Assembly (NCBI RefSeq): GCF_963678635.1
Contig: NW_026970777.1
Span: 1 to 62,284, forward strand
Direction: 5' to 3'
From: Symsagittifera roscoffensis
Taxonomy: Eukaryota > Xenacoelomorpha > Acoela > Convolutidae
DNA: 62,284 bases
Below the pieces are notes generated by a model, which saw only the letters and a list, made by a program, of their open reading frames with translations, was not told where the DNA came from and made no database searches. Each line of letters opens with the position of its first letter. The first letter of the stretch is position 1. Shown piece after piece: positions 22,480 through 32,964 of the stretch. Made by a program: the position numbers and the translations under genes.

Positions 22480-24000
22480 TTTCTACAGGTTTTACAACTA
22501 AGCACTTATTGTAGGCAATTTTTGCTCATACTCGGCTCAAAAGTGTTTTTTCATAAAAACATAATTATAAGTAGCGCATATTTTAACAACCTTGCTATTT
22601 TGACCCATTTGGTAATCAAAATCTATCTGTCACTCAGTCGGGTGCTATACTGTCTTCCAGGACCCGTTTTTGCTTTTTTTGACCAGTCTTTGAAATTTTT
22701 TCGTGATGACCCCCATGCTAGCTGAAGATTCTTAAATGGAACCATGCCTTGAACTCTATGTATATTGCTGCTAGGATGATACAAAATCAAGGTTAATCGT
22801 AGAATACATAAGTGTTCATGATGTAAGCATTATCTGTACGGTCAAAATAAGTTTAGCCAGGTTTTTAGATTAATTTTTGTTGTTACAGGTCTGAGTATAC
22901 ATCAGACCTTTATCAAGAACTTTTTGTAGAGATGACGGATTTAAGTGGGAGAAGTACCATTAGTTTCGTCTTGAGCACGGCTTCCTTCTAGTACCCGAGT
23001 TTGTTTGTTTTGGTAAGTATTTAGGAAAAAAATATGCATTTTTATAAGAGAAACAAACAATAAAACCAGTTGAAGGGCTCGATAAAAGATGTGATATCTC
23101 AAACTATATTGAAGCTAGGATAATAAAACTTTGAGGTTAAGCGTAAATTACAACAGTATTGATGATGTTATTATCAGATTTACTGTTCAAGTGTTTTCAG
23201 TCATTTTTTTGGTCATTTTTCGTTGTTACAGGCTTTTTTTAATGGGTACAAATCAATTTTTTATGAAGAACTCGACGTAGAGATGACGGATTTAATTGAG
23301 AGGGGTATCATTAGTTTGATCTTGAGCAGGGCTTCCTCCTAGTACCCGAGTTTTTTTTGTTTTGGTAATTTCTCACAAAAAATACATGCATATTTATTAG
23401 AGAAATGTTAAAACCAGTTGAAGGGCTCGAAAAAAGGTGTGATAACTCCTTGTATTTTGAAGCTAGAATGGTCAAACCCTTGGCTTATGCGTAAAATACA
23501 ACAGTGTTTATGATGTGATAAACATGTGTAGGGTTAAATTAAATTTGTTCGTTTTTTTGACAATTTTGTTGTTACAGGTATTTTTTTATTGGGGTACACA
23601 TCAGACTTTCAAGAACAACTCGTCGAAAAGTTGGTTGAATCATGTAGAATTTGGTACCATTCGTTCGTTCTTGAGGAGAGTTCTCTCGCAATATTCCATT
23701 TTGCTTGATTTGATGAGTATATTGGAAAAATTATTGCAGATTTGTTAGAGAAACTTTATAATAGTTGAAGAGCTCGATAACCGATTTGATAACTCAATGT
23801 GATTTGAAGATAAGATGATAGGACTTGAAAATTTAGCGTTAAATATTACAGTCTTGATGTTGTTCTTAGCCGCTGTGCTGTTAAATTAGTTTGAGTCAGT
23901 TTTTTTGTCAATTTTATGTGTTGCAGGCCTGAATTTTTTAAATTACTCTACATATATTTTCATAAGTAAATCGTAGTATAATTGATGAATTCAATTGGGG
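22480..24000 (+). repeat. ~345-bp tandem array with exon-like units
   Basis: Five units, with the ACAG/GCAG landmark at 22488, 22888, 23231, 23578 and 23926 (spacing 400, 343, 347, 348). Units 1 and 2 each present a pyrimidine-rich acceptor (TTGTTGTTACAG), ~125-140 bp, and a donor (TTTTG/GTAAGT at 23012; TTTTG/GTAATT at 23364). The candidate exons contain stops in several frames and no shared reading frame is evident. The spacing equals the half-unit of the large array that starts at 24.3 kb, though the sequences do not align by eye. Confidence 0.65.
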
Positions 24001-24019
24001 TACCACCATTCGGATGATC

Positions 24020-24150
24020 CTTGTTGTGAGTGATGTTGCTGCTGTTGTTGTCGTCGTTGCTGTTGTTGTTGTCGTTGGTGCTGTAGTTGTTGCTATTGTT
24101 GTTGCTGTTTTTGTTGTTGGTCCGTTGTTGCTGTTGTTGTCGTTTTTTCT
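24020..24150. repeat. GTT/GCT trinucleotide repeat
   Basis: About 40 triplets, mostly GTT, GCT and GTC, at the junction between the ~345-bp array and the ~0.7-kb array. A valine-rich frame through it is a by-product. Confidence 0.85.
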
Positions 24151-24289
24151 TCTATTGAATGCAAGTTACTTTTTTGCTGCCAAACATTCGGTAACTATTC
24201 GATCGCAAGCGTCACTTAAACTCTATTTGTCAATGTCATACTTGTTTTGTATGTGTTCATCCTTAAAAAGATTTTTTGTGGCACATTTT

Positions 24290-26528
24290 TTTTTCATTTT
24301 TCAGGACAGTGTGTGGCTAGTTAAGTCATTTTGATGTGTTCATTGTAGTTTCATTAATCAATTCTACTGGGTAAGCGATCGTTGCAGAAGCGGATTTGCA
24401 CTTTGGTAATTTTTGTCCGAAAAAAAATTGCCGTCACAAATTAGTAGTTTCCACTAGCTTCTGTTCTTGGCTACGGAATGTTTCTTCAGATTTGACATCT
24501 TTGAAATAAAAAGCGACGTTTTGTTGGGTCGTTTAAGCTTTGTGGGTATAATGACGGTTCATTGGAGAACTGAGTTTTTGATTTTAGTTTTTATGATCCT
24601 GAAATATGCCTTTTTTGTGTTCATCCTCGATGCGATTTTTTGTGGTACGAATTTTTCATTTTTCAGGACAGTGTGTGGCTAGTGAAAACATCTTGATGTG
24701 TTAACTATTCTTCCATTCATCAATTCTACTGGGTTAGCGATCACCGCGGAAGCGGATTTGTGCTGTGAAGAATTTTTGTCCGTCACAAAAAGTGTCACAA
24801 ATTGGTAGTTTCCACTAGCTTCTGGTCTTGGCTACTGAATGTTTCTTCAGTTTTGACATCCTTAAAAATTAAAGCGACACATTTTTGGGTTGATTTTGCG
24901 TTGTGGGTAGGCTGAAAGTTCATGTGAACGCTATGTTTTTGATTTTGGTCTTTATGTTTCTGAAATATGTCTTTTTTGTGTTCATACTTGATGCGATTTT
25001 TTGTGGTACATTTTTTTTTTCATTTTCCAGGACTGTGTGGCAAGTGAAAACATCTTGATGTGTTAACTATTGTTCCATTCATCAGCTCTACTAGGTTAGC
25101 GATCGTTGCAGAAGCGAAAATGCGCTGTGGTGAAATTTTGTCAAAAAAGAATGTCGTCACACTACTGTCAGTTTTTCTTTCTTTTTGGCTTTGACTACTT
25201 GGGGTTTACTTGGCTAATGCATTGTTTACTTGTTGATGGTACCTGGGAGTGCTTAATTTTTGATTTCAGTTTTTTTTCTGTGGAATCATGTCTTTTAGGT
25301 GTCTATCAGTGATGCGGTTTTTCTCGTTACAAGTTTTTCCTACCTCGATCACAGTGTCTGGCTGATATTATCATTTTGATGAGCTCATTTTTATCCGTTT
25401 ACTCAATTCTACTGGGGTAGTGGTTGTTGCACTACCGAATGTGCGTTGGAGTGTTTTTGTCTCAAAAACGTTGTCACAAAATTAGTAGTTTCCACTAGAT
25501 TCTCGTCATGACTACTGAATGTTTCTTCAGTAGTGACATCATTGAATTACACAGCAATGCTTTTTTGGTTTGTTATTGTGTTGTGGGTAGGTTGACGGTT
25601 CATGGGAGTACTATGTTTTTGATTTTGGTTTTCATGTTTCTTAAATATGTCATTCTATGTGTTTATCCTTGAGGCGATCTTTTGTGGTACACGTTTTTTT
25701 TAATTTTTCAGGACATTGTCTGGCTAGTTAATTCATCTTGATATTTTCATTGATGTTCCATTCATCAGTTCTACTGAATTAGCGGTCGTTGCAGAAGCGA
25801 ATATGCACTGTGGTGATTTTTTGTCCAAAAAAGTTGTCGTCAGTGCTGGCAGTTTTTCTTTCTTTTTTGTCTTGACTACCAAACTTTTCTTGAGTTTTCA
25901 CAGATTTGAAGGACAGAGCTGCTTTTTGGGGTTGATAATGCGTTTTTCACTTGTTAATGGTACCTGGGAGTGCTTTGTTTTTGATTTCAATTTTTTTCTG
26001 TCGAACCAGGTCTTTTTATGTGTCTATCAAGGATGCGGTTTTTCTCCTTATAAGTTTTTCCATTCATGATAACAGTGTCTGGCTGACATTAGCATTTTGA
26101 TATGCAAATTTTTTTTCCATTTTTCAGTTTTACTGAGGTAGTTTTCCTTGCACTAGCGAATTTGCGCTGGAGTGTTTGTTCTCAATAAAGTTGTCACAAA
26201 TTGGTAGTTTTCATTAGCTTTTGGTCTTGGCTACTGAATATTTTTTCAGTTTTGACATCTTTGAAATTGATAGCGAAGCTTTTTTGGGTTGTTAATGCGT
26301 TGTGGGTTTGTTGATGTTTCATGGGAGTACTAAGTTTTTCATTTTGGTATATATGCTTCTGAAATATGTCATTCTTTGTTTTTATCCTTGATGCGATTGT
26401 TTGTGGTATTTTTTTTTTCATTTTTCAGGACAGTGTGTGGCCAGTTAAGTCATCTTGATGTGTTCATTGTTGTTTCATTAATCAATTCTACTAGGATAGC
26501 GATCGTTGCAGAAGCGAATTTGCGCTGT
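24290..26528. repeat. Dimeric higher-order tandem array, left part
   Basis: Half-units of ~350-360 bp marked by GAAGCGAATTTGCGCTGTGG-like text (type A: about 24385, 24748, 25106, 25792, 26510) or CACTAGCGAATTTGCGCTGG-like text (type B: about 25432, 26148). The first three are consecutive type A copies, after which A and B alternate. The array is interrupted inside a type A unit at CTGT (26525-26528) by the giant retroelement and resumes at 45439. Confidence 0.9.
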
Positions 26529-26938
26529 TGAGTTAGGTCTGGAGTGTATAACTCATAGAGTAATTTCGGATAGGGTACACCGTCTGCTCGTCACGCTATC
26601 TTATTTTCGGCCGGATAGATTCGTGCAACTTCTTAGTCTAATACCGATCCTAATCTTACTCTTATACTATCTAGTCTCAGGTTGTTTAACTAGTCTCTGC
26701 TAGGCTCAATAGATCTAGGGTATACTGGTTTATTGCGGCTGCTGAAGTGCTCGGGAGAGTCCAACTAATTTCTAAGTTAAATTCAAATCTCTCTGGTGCT
26801 GAAATTACAAGTAACTTCAGCACTTACAAATAAGTGGGTTGTTAGTTAGATGGATCATGATTGGTTAATATTAAACACTTTACATTGGTAAAATATCTAA
26901 TTTATCCAATCATAAAATGTAGTTTAGATCAGGTTCCA
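26529..26938 (-). repeat. 3' LTR of the giant element
   Basis: 410 bp, 409 identical to the other LTR. In element orientation it carries two CCAAT-type boxes (one complementary to 26860-26864), an AATAAA (complement of 26729-26734) and a near-palindrome at 26796-26823. Confidence 0.95.
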
Positions 26939-26945
26939 CCCATCC
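26939..26945 (-). other. Candidate polypurine tract
   Basis: The element strand reads GGATGGG directly before the 3' LTR (TGGAACC). It is in the right place for plus-strand priming but is short and preceded by ACCC, so it is weak. Confidence 0.35.
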
Positions 26946-28533
26946 GGGTTTTACAGAGTTTTTTAGAATAGTTCTTCTGCGATTCGAAGGATGGATGATG
27001 GACGTTGGTTTTTGGCGAACATCATTTTCTTCCGTTTCCTCTTTGTTAAAGAAGTTCCAGGAAGCTGGAGTTAGAGACATAAGACGTTGTGTCTTCTAGT
27101 GACAACGACTAAGTCTTTGCAACAAACTCAAATCTGATTTCAGAATGGTTGGCTATGTCAGGTTTTTCTGTTCTGCGTGGAGAACTTCTTTTGTGTCTGA
27201 TCTAGTTTGGGAATGGCGTGGAGATTGTGCGTGGAGGGGATGCCTGGTTACTCGGATCTGTACGTATACTTGAACATCGAGGTGGTCATTGGTCTAGTTC
27301 AATGAAGTCCTTTTCTGCGAAGTCAAGTCGTACTCTAAATCCTTTGAGTTGTGATTGTGAGTGGCATATCGATTGTGGTTGGCCATTCTCTCTCGAGTGT
27401 AGTGGGGTCGTTTTGTCTTTAGATGTTCGTCCTTGGTGTTATATTCTGATCTATGTATTGCATAATGTAATTTACATTTTATAAAACATTTATTAGTTTA
27501 ATATTTTTTAATTATGATTTTAGTTAGTTGTTTTCACAAAAGCTTTTTGTTTTAGTTCGGTTATTTTGAAGAGTTACTCACCCTTGAGTAGCTCTTATTA
27601 AAAATAGAGGTGTGGTCACAAAGCGTGGATGTAGCGCGGTGGGTTAGGCCGGCTATAGAGCATGCTCAGGACGTCCTTCCTGGTGGGTTAGGCCAGGAGT
27701 GGGAGTATGATTTCATGCGGTTTTTATGAGGGGTCCTGTTATGTGACAACGTTTTATGTTGGGTTTGTTGTGGTTTTTCTTATGTCTTGTTGGTTATGTC
27801 CTTTTTCCAAAAAGCAAATTGTTCGTGGTATGGGTTTGTCTTTCGACTTTTTTGTGTTTTATTATTTCTTTCTTAGACTTTATAATAGTCTTCAAAAGAA
27901 TAAATTATCCAGTTTTAACCTGGGTTAATCCGGTTTGGGTACCGTTGGTTTCCTTTTCTTAGTCATGCTGTTATTCTATGATTTGTGGTATTTAGTAAGC
28001 TGCGTTGGTTAGTTTTGTTTAGTATATGATTCCTTTCCAACCGGGTTAAAGGAAAGTTTGAAACATGTTATTATATGTTAGAGTTGTTGAGTGTGAAAAC
28101 TTGAAACTGAAATTCATTATTTTAAACAATTCTTCGTGGGCGAGCTGTGCGAGTGTGGATAGAATTTCTGTGCGAATGAATGAAAATATCAAAAGGTTAG
28201 TACTGCATTTGCATTTTATTAATTTACTGCATAGAATTTGGAAATTTACTGCTAGTTATGGGGGAATTTTAAGTTACAAATTTTCATCATAATTAGATTT
28301 ACTGCTTGTGGGGAAAATTTTAGAAATGAATTTACTGCATTGGTATTAAATATTCTAAGTGTAAGAGATTAATAGAATTTTTGAAATCTGTTTGATGAAA
28401 TTTGCGATTTTTATTTGTCTTTTGTGGTTTTTGTAGGTGATTGTCGAATGAAGGCTAAAATCTAAAGAAAACATGGATAAAGTATGGTGAGTTTTTTAAT
28501 ATTTTAATTAGTTAGTAATATTCATTTAATTCA
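26946..28533 (-). other. 3' untranslated region of the giant element
   Basis: About 1.6 kb without a sense-strand coding frame. It contains a paired hairpin repeat (27638-27698) and, at 28107, a good acceptor-like AATGAATTTCAG on the element strand. The acceptor would pair with the donor after ORF-E to remove about 430 nt. Confidence 0.55.
27638..27698 (-). other. Twin hairpins with identical 9-nt loop
   Basis: A 13-nt direct repeat GGTGGGTTAGGCC occurs at 27638-27650 and 27682-27694. The second copy is the loop of a 6-bp stem (TCCTGG 27678-27683 with CCAGGA 27693-27698). The first is closed by a shorter, different stem (CGG with CCG). The same loop on different stems hints at an RNA element selected for its loop. 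Confidence 0.5.
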
Positions 28534-28542
28534 TACTTACCT
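28534..28542 (-). promoter_or_regulatory. Consensus 5' splice site after ORF-E
   Basis: The element strand reads TAA CAG/GTAAGTATG, so a perfect metazoan donor begins three bases after the ORF-E stop. It could define a 3'-UTR intron or a spliced transcript that excludes the 3' untranslated region. Confidence 0.5.
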
Positions 28543-28543
28543 G

Positions 28544-30349
28544 TTAGTCGTCGGGGAAAAAACCGTGGGGGAAGATGTCGTGGATGAGATCGGAAGTTGT
28601 TAGTAGTTTAGCTAAGATGCGGATGATATTTTTAGTCTGAAGCAGTGGCCAAAGCAATTGAAGTGCCTTGATAGTGGTTAGTTCTTCAGTGCCAACTGCA
28701 AACTCATAAGGTGTGTTTTGGATTAGATTATATAATTTGTGATTGAATTTAGTGTTGTGGATGAATTCTAAAATTGGGATTTCTATAGGTTGTACAAACT
28801 CGTGCGGGATAAGGAAGGGTCGGGATTCTTCGGCGTTGAAGGTCTTGGTGATGGGACAGAAGATGTACATTTGGGTTATGGGATCATAATTGCGAAGAAT
28901 ACCATGAAGGTTAGTATCTTTAATGCAATATGTGAAATTTAGGAAAAATGGTGAAGTGTATTTGGAATTAATGAATTGAAAACGATGGTGTGGTTGTCTA
29001 GAGGGTGTGTGTAGGTCAAAGTGATTTTGGATGAAGCGATAATAACTATATGTGTGGGTTTGTTTAGCGCGCAACATAATATCGTGTGAGCAGTGTAAAT
29101 CTCTTTCGTGTGGTGCAAGGAAATGAAAGGTTAGTGAAAATATTTGGAAGCGTTCTTTAAAACTTTCGTATGATTGTGTGTCTGTTAGTGCTTCTGAAAT
29201 AATGTGATCAAACTTTCGGTCGAAGATGTTTAGTGTAAATATATATGGTGTCTTGATGAAAAATTTCTCGGTAATTTGTGGATTAGCGAAGCGATCGTCG
29301 TCTAAGAATTGATCTTGGTTAGCTCTGATGATGTTGTGATCATAGTATTCGAGTGTATATTCGTTAGCTCTAGGTGCAGTGTGTGTTTTTAGTGATTTTT
29401 TATATCCAACGTAAGTAAATTGTCTAGCGGTTAGTGGTGTAGTGAGTCGATATAGCATGTCCGTATTTCGCTCTATATCGATGTGAGTGTTAGATAAAGG
29501 TAAGCAAAGAGGGTTAGTAAAATGATAATATGAGGTCCAAGAGAGAGTGGGCATTATAACGTATTCATCTACAAAGTTGCGTGTTTCGTTAGTGTCGTGG
29601 GGGGTGTTTAAGGTGTATTGTGGGAATGAGGGTAAGGTGATGGCTAAAAATTCTTTTGTGTTAGTATGCTTGGGGTGGTTGATGTATTCACGGGCTGTTC
29701 CTGGTTTTGCTGGGAAAGGATGGTTGGGGAACTTTCTTTTAAAAGTGCGGTAAGCTCTATTAGTGTTGAGTGAAGATTCAGTTGATGTGGATGATGGTGC
29801 TAATGATTCAGTATAATTTGAAGAGGGTGTAGGGGTAGGGGGGTTGGATGAATTTATTGTGGAGGAGATTTGGTTTATTGTTGGGGTATGGAGGTGGTAG
29901 GGTTGTTGTTGAAGGGTAATAAAATTATCTAGCTCTGGGGAGATTCGGGGGGTGTCTGGAGAATGAGATGATTGGTCAGAATGAAGTGAGGAGTAGGTTG
30001 GGGTAATTTGGGAAGCATAAGAGGGTGTGGAAGTGATTGGGTCAGGGTTATTGGATAATATGGGTTGAAAAGGGGGTTGAGAAAAATTAGAAGAGTTATG
30101 AAAATTATTGGATGGGGATGGTTCTGAGTCGGCAAATTCATCGGGGGTTTCAATATTCGGGTTATTGAGTTGTGAGATGGAATATAAAACTGAGATGTGT
30201 GAATTAGTGTCGGAATTCATGCCTGATGTTACATTACTAGATGGAAAATCGGGTGGCGGAAAAGCAAAAAGTGGTATTATTGGGATTGGAGAGGTAAGAT
30301 TGGTTGGGTGGGAATTTGATCGGTGTAGTGATCCAAGTTGGCGGCTCAT
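28544..30349 (-). CDS. ORF-E: unrecognised 601-aa protein downstream of env
   Basis: Intact 601-codon frame whose ATG overlaps the env stop as ATGA (30346-30349), suggesting translation coupled to Env termination. About residues 1-205 are low-complexity, rich in Pro, Ser, Thr and Asn (for example PPTPTPSSNYT). About residues 205-601 look folded, rich in aromatic residues and His, with few Cys and no obvious transmembrane segment or signal peptide. No catalytic motif is evident. Retroelements rarely carry a long gene 3' of env, the place where complex retroviruses keep accessory genes. The stop is followed at once by a consensus splice donor. Could be a regulatory, matrix-like or host-antagonist protein; I do not assign a function. 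Confidence 0.8.
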   Translation of the reverse strand: MSRQLGSLHRSNSHPTNLTSPIPIIPLFAFPPPDFPSSNVTSGMNSDTNSHISVLYSISQLNNPNIETPDEFADSEPSPSNNFHNSSNFSQPPFQPILSNNPDPITSTPSYASQITPTYSSLHSDQSSHSPDTPRISPELDNFITLQQQPYHLHTPTINQISSTINSSNPPTPTPSSNYTESLAPSSTSTESSLNTNRAYRTFKRKFPNHPFPAKPGTAREYINHPKHTNTKEFLAITLPSFPQYTLNTPHDTNETRNFVDEYVIMPTLSWTSYYHFTNPLCLPLSNTHIDIERNTDMLYRLTTPLTARQFTYVGYKKSLKTHTAPRANEYTLEYYDHNIIRANQDQFLDDDRFANPQITEKFFIKTPYIFTLNIFDRKFDHIISEALTDTQSYESFKERFQIFSLTFHFLAPHERDLHCSHDIMLRAKQTHTYSYYRFIQNHFDLHTPSRQPHHRFQFINSKYTSPFFLNFTYCIKDTNLHGILRNYDPITQMYIFCPITKTFNAEESRPFLIPHEFVQPIEIPILEFIHNTKFNHKLYNLIQNTPYEFAVGTEELTTIKALQLLWPLLQTKNIIRILAKLLTTSDLIHDIFPHGFFPDD

Positions 30350-32964
30350 CGTGGGCTAGAAAAATGATTATTTTGAGACTGAAAAGCGGTGGTATGGGGT
30401 TGTTCAATAATTTGTTCATAAGTATTATGATCTTGTGACTGGTGTGTCATTATATGTTGGATGGGACTTTGTGATGTGGTGAGTCGAAAATTTGGATTAT
30501 GTGTGATGGCTAAATTTCGAAAATTTCGTGGGACTAGGGATAGTGGATGGTTATTTGGTAGGGGTGGTAATTGTGGTGCCGTTGGCGTTATGTCTACATT
30601 GTTATGTTCTTCGTCGTATGTATTTTGTCGTGTTGCTATTTTTGTGTTATATTCTTTTATTTGTGCGTCTAAAAGAATTTTGTTTATAGATGTAGAAAAG
30701 ATTCCAAAAAATCCTGCAAAGAGTATGCGTGCTACGCTTGCTTGTCTGTTTACTTGTGTGTGTATAGCACATGTGTTGTAGATTCCTTTTAAAAGTGAGA
30801 AAAGAAATCCAATAAAGTTAAACATTGCGTATAAAATAGTCAATTTTTCTAAGATGTAGTAGGGCCATCCTAGAAAATCGAGGATCTCATTTTTGAGTGT
30901 AACAAAGCTAAAAATGTTAATTGGTGATATATCTTGGGGACGGTATTTTTCACCGTTTAGATATATATAATCTTTAATGTCTTTAAAATATCCGCTATAG
31001 TCTTGCGTATAGATATCGGCAAATCCTGCGGTTTCCGCAAGTTTGCGTAAATTTTGGTCTATTGATTGTCTTTGTATAGTGTCCATTTGTGTTAATAATT
31101 CTTGGAATTGTTGTGTTCTAATGTGATGTTGAATATCTGATTTTGAATAGATTCCTATTGATTGTAAGTCTATATTTGGGTTTCGGGCAATAGCGCGAAT
31201 GCTTTCTGGTGAAAATTTTTTGAGTGATTGCATTAATGTGGGATATGGAGTGAGAAGATAATATTTATTTTCATCAGGGTTTAGTTGTACTACATTGTGG
31301 CTGTTTTCTGATCCACATGGGACTGCGGTATCCCAGAAATAGGTTCTTCGTGAAAGTGTATCCACGAAATGTACTTTATTCTTATAAAAGATAGGGATTC
31401 TTTTATAACATCGTTTATCTTCAAAAACGTATAGTGGTGATACTTTTTTAGTACAAGTATAAAACCATAAGATGTTTCCTTCATAGTCTAAAAAATTTGA
31501 TCTATTTCCAGATAATAAGTATCCTGCATAGGGTATTTTTAATACTGCTAGTGCAAGTGATTGTAATATTTGTGTTCGTTCTAATTCGCATAGTTGGTGT
31601 AGTGTTTCTAATTCGGAAAGTGACATTTCTTGAAAAATTCGGCTAATTGTATAATCTAGTTTCATATCTAAATGAATATCATAGTGGATATTACCGAAAT
31701 ATGTAGTATTCATTAGTGATAATTCTTGTAAGCGTGTGCTTCTGGTGTCATGGGGTTTTAGATGTCCACCAGGTTGTCCGTTGCTTTTTTCAAAATTAAC
31801 TGGTATATAGGATGTTCCTTCGTTTGGAGGATGACCTGTGGCATATGGGTCAAGTTTTATTTTTCCAGTGGTCATGTCGAATCCTTTTTCGTATTCAACC
31901 AATATTTCAGAGTATTGTGTTCTGTGAAGTGGATTCCTGTATTTACATGCAAGTTCTGTTTCTTGATATATTTGAAAACGTGTCAATTTATTTTCTATAT
32001 TGTGTATGTTTCTAAAATTAGTACTTTGTTTTCGTGATGGATGTACTTGTTCATATGGAATTGATTGTATAAAGTATTTTTCGTGAAATTTTATCATACG
32101 AGCGTGTATTCTTGCTACTTGAAATGTTGTACATGTATCTTCGGGGAACCAAACAATTGTTGCTTGTGTTCTCGTTGTAGGGTCGCAATAACCTTGATCA
32201 TTTTTACAAGGTAATCGGATTCCTTGATAGATAATTGTATTATCTGATAAATCTCGTGTTAGTTGTATTTTTTCGAGTTGTATTTTCCAATCGAAAAACA
32301 TTATTTCTTGGTATCCTTTATTTTTTGTGTCTGCTTTGCAGTTTGATGGGTTATTTATACCAATGTGTGGTATCCAATGTTTATCGTGTAGGTCATAGGT
32401 TAATCGTCCGTGTGCGCCGTTATACGGGTATTTTTCGTCTAGTTTTATATGTCCTTGGTGTCTTTCAAGTTGTGATTGATGTACAGAGTCTGAAAAAACT
32501 TGAAAGTTAACTAACTTTCTTTCGGAGTTTTTATTTTGTGTGATGTTTAGTCTAAGTAATTCATTTTTACAATCGTCGGGATTGAGATGTGAAAGACGTT
32601 CTATATTACTCTGATAGAATGATTCATGGTCAAGTCGGTTTTTGTTTCCGTTCGAGACTTGTGAACAATGTACTTTCTTTTCGGAAAATGTTGCTGTGAA
32701 TTTATAACCTGTAACTGTTGTTGCTCGGGCTTTTGAATAGAGTGTTGCTATTACATTTGTGGTTTCTATAGTTTGTGGTTCTGTTTCACATTGTGATACT
32801 TGATTTATTGCATATTTGTGTAGTGTTTTTTGTTCATTTTCTTCACAATCGTAATGTGTTACTAATAAATCTTGTGGTCCTGTACGAGGGGAAGGGTTTA
32901 TGTTTTGATTTGAGATTACTAGAAAAAGGAGTTGGAGAAAAATTAATAATTTTAGAATATACAT
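30346..32964 (-). CDS. env: Envelope-like glycoprotein, 872 aa
   Basis: Starts with a signal peptide (about residues 1-18, LLIFLQLLFLVIS). A Cys-containing ectodomain follows with several N-X-S/T sites and blocks such as HYDCEE, ATIVWFPEDTC and KRCYKRIPIFY. A hydrophobic membrane-anchor region lies near 30780-30860 (ILYAMFNFIGFLFSLL) and a second hydrophobic patch near 30680-30740. The Pro-rich tail contains PTAP (30574-30585), a known Tsg101-binding late motif. The size, signal peptide, ectodomain and anchor fit a viral-type class of entry glycoprotein. The Cys layout recalls glycoproteins captured by invertebrate LTR elements, but I cannot name the viral source. No clear furin site was seen. 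The start overlaps the end of ORF-D by 13 nt and the stop overlaps ORF-E. The frame is intact. Confidence 0.8.
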   Translation of the reverse strand: MYILKLLIFLQLLFLVISNQNINPSPRTGPQDLLVTHYDCEENEQKTLHKYAINQVSQCETEPQTIETTNVIATLYSKARATTVTGYKFTATFSEKKVHCSQVSNGNKNRLDHESFYQSNIERLSHLNPDDCKNELLRLNITQNKNSERKLVNFQVFSDSVHQSQLERHQGHIKLDEKYPYNGAHGRLTYDLHDKHWIPHIGINNPSNCKADTKNKGYQEIMFFDWKIQLEKIQLTRDLSDNTIIYQGIRLPCKNDQGYCDPTTRTQATIVWFPEDTCTTFQVARIHARMIKFHEKYFIQSIPYEQVHPSRKQSTNFRNIHNIENKLTRFQIYQETELACKYRNPLHRTQYSEILVEYEKGFDMTTGKIKLDPYATGHPPNEGTSYIPVNFEKSNGQPGGHLKPHDTRSTRLQELSLMNTTYFGNIHYDIHLDMKLDYTISRIFQEMSLSELETLHQLCELERTQILQSLALAVLKIPYAGYLLSGNRSNFLDYEGNILWFYTCTKKVSPLYVFEDKRCYKRIPIFYKNKVHFVDTLSRRTYFWDTAVPCGSENSHNVVQLNPDENKYYLLTPYPTLMQSLKKFSPESIRAIARNPNIDLQSIGIYSKSDIQHHIRTQQFQELLTQMDTIQRQSIDQNLRKLAETAGFADIYTQDYSGYFKDIKDYIYLNGEKYRPQDISPINIFSFVTLKNEILDFLGWPYYILEKLTILYAMFNFIGFLFSLLKGIYNTCAIHTQVNRQASVARILFAGFFGIFSTSINKILLDAQIKEYNTKIATRQNTYDEEHNNVDITPTAPQLPPLPNNHPLSLVPRNFRNLAITHNPNFRLTTSQSPIQHIMTHQSQDHNTYEQIIEQPHTTAFQSQNNHFSSPR

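Noticed and set aside
24014-24334. Valine-rich plus-strand frame
   Set aside because: Product of the GTT/GCT trinucleotide repeat followed by array sequence.
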